22,859 bases of DNA from an uncultured Clostridia bacterium (GTDB taxonomy: Bacteria > Bacillota > Clostridia > Oscillospirales > Acutalibacteraceae): positions 1 through 22,859 of the forward strand of contig CALGRR010000038.1 in assembly GCA_937880805.1 (NCBI GenBank). The letters are read 5' to 3'. A model generated the notes under the pieces. It did no database searches, was not told the origin of the DNA, and saw only the letters and a program-made list of their open reading frames with translations. The translations under genes were made by a program, and so were the position numbers. Shown in pieces: positions 22,257 to 22,859 of this stretch (position 1 is its first letter; each line of letters begins with the position of its first letter).

Positions 22257-22859
22257 CTACTTTGCCTGTTTTTTGCTGTCTGTGCCCTCCTTGAGAAGTG
22301 CAACCAGCTTTTCTTTATCGTCTGTTTTCAAAGCGGAGCTGTATTCGCTCAGTTTTTCAACCAAAAAATCTATTTCGTTAATAAGATTATCTTTATTTAC
22401 AAAAAATAATTCTGTCCACATTGCCTCATTGAGCTTTGAAACACGGGTCAAATCTCTGTAGCTGCCCGCCGAAAAGCCCTTCTGATGAATTGCTGCGGGG
22501 CTCTTTACATATGCATTTGAAATAATGTGGGGAAGCTGCGATGTGAAAGCAATTATTCTGTCGTGCTCTGCGGGTGAAGTCAGATTAACCTCGCCGAAGC
22601 CCGCATCGGCAAGCACCTCACGCAGCTTATAAAGCACCTTTATATCGGTGTTATCCTTGGGTGTGAGAATCATTGTGGCACCCTTGAAAAGGTTGCCCCT
22701 TGAACGGGTAAAGCCCGAAAACTGCGTGCCTGCCATAGGGTGAGCACCGATAAAATAAAATCCGTTTTCCTCTGCCGCAGCTTCGCATTTTTCGCAGATA
22801 AGACGCTTTACGCCGCCGCAATCGGTTACTATTGCACCCTTTTTTATTCTTTTTGCGTT
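22257..22859 (-). CDS. tyrA: Prephenate dehydrogenase, 3' part
   Basis: The visible 200 C-terminal residues of an NAD(P)-dependent enzyme making 4-hydroxyphenylpyruvate for tyrosine. The frame is open to the window edge, so the start and nucleotide-binding Gly motif lie outside. Seen: KKGAIVTDCGGVKR at the end of the Rossmann domain, GAHPMAG with the conserved His, RGNLFKGATMILTP, and the helical dimer domain with SPAEHDRIIAFTSQLPHIISNA and GSYRDLTRVS. The C-terminus ends without an ACT domain, so direct feedback by tyrosine through ACT is unlikely. It is the first visible gene of the operon. Confidence 0.95.
   Translation of the reverse strand, partial: NAKRIKKGAIVTDCGGVKRLICEKCEAAAEENGFYFIGAHPMAGTQFSGFTRSRGNLFKGATMILTPKDNTDIKVLYKLREVLADAGFGEVNLTSPAEHDRIIAFTSQLPHIISNAYVKSPAAIHQKGFSAGSYRDLTRVSKLNEAMWTELFFVNKDNLINEIDFLVEKLSEYSSALKTDDKEKLVALLKEGTDSKKQAK

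Overview
The window looks like chromosomal DNA of a low-to-moderate GC anaerobic Firmicute (class Clostridia, most likely an Oscillospiraceae/Ruminococcaceae relative). The basis is the Gram-positive rpmH-rnpA-yidD-yidC-jag block beside dnaA, strong purine-rich ribosome binding sites, a tmRNA tag ending in VALAA, and two DUF4474-type secreted proteins with Thr-rich linkers, a style typical of gut Clostridia. This placement is inferred from gene content only; there is no rRNA in the window.

Layout. (1) 1-4900: a leftward gene for a large membrane-anchored extracytoplasmic protein of unknown function, diverging from glyA (serine hydroxymethyltransferase), which overlaps an EamA-type transporter gene. 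A convergent hemolysin III family gene shares a terminator with them. (2) 4940-5120: an array of short perfect hairpins joined by a recurring AT-rich linker. (3) 5120-9400: the leftward ribosome/membrane-biogenesis operon rpmH-rnpA-yidD-yidC-jag and the divergent dnaA, with a good promoter for each in the 280-bp gap. mnmE/mnmG do not follow jag, and dnaN/recF do not follow dnaA, so the usual origin-proximal order is broken on both sides. (4) 9413-12284: rightward ftsY, an ITPase (rdgB/HAM1 family), a YhbY-type CRM protein, smpB and the tmRNA gene ssrA: protein targeting, nucleotide cleaning, ribosome assembly and ribosome rescue. (5) 12285-12960: an S23-type four-helix-bundle gene between two nearly identical ~98-bp direct repeats made of mini-hairpins, directly behind ssrA. 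This is the most unusual part of the window. (6) 12983-15912: two tandem DUF4474 paralogues, then a small abundant-looking secreted protein with a CCHC motif and a possible sortase signal. (7) 16114-22859: a tightly packed leftward operon for aromatic amino acid synthesis, in transcription order tyrA (5' part outside the window), aroB, aroA, aroC, pheA, an aroE-aroK fusion, aroQ. It covers every step from DAHP to chorismate and the branch enzymes to phenylalanine and tyrosine; only DAHP synthase is absent and would have to lie elsewhere.

The core genes are standard. What stands out is (a) the S23 gene with its duplicated hairpin repeats next to ssrA, (b) two arrays that share a construction (constant linker plus variable perfect hairpins) but use different linkers, (c) an Arg in place of the usual His in the DnaA DNA-recognition signature, (d) an RGG-like tail on the Jag/KhpB protein, and (e) the aroE-aroK fusion within a complete shikimate operon.
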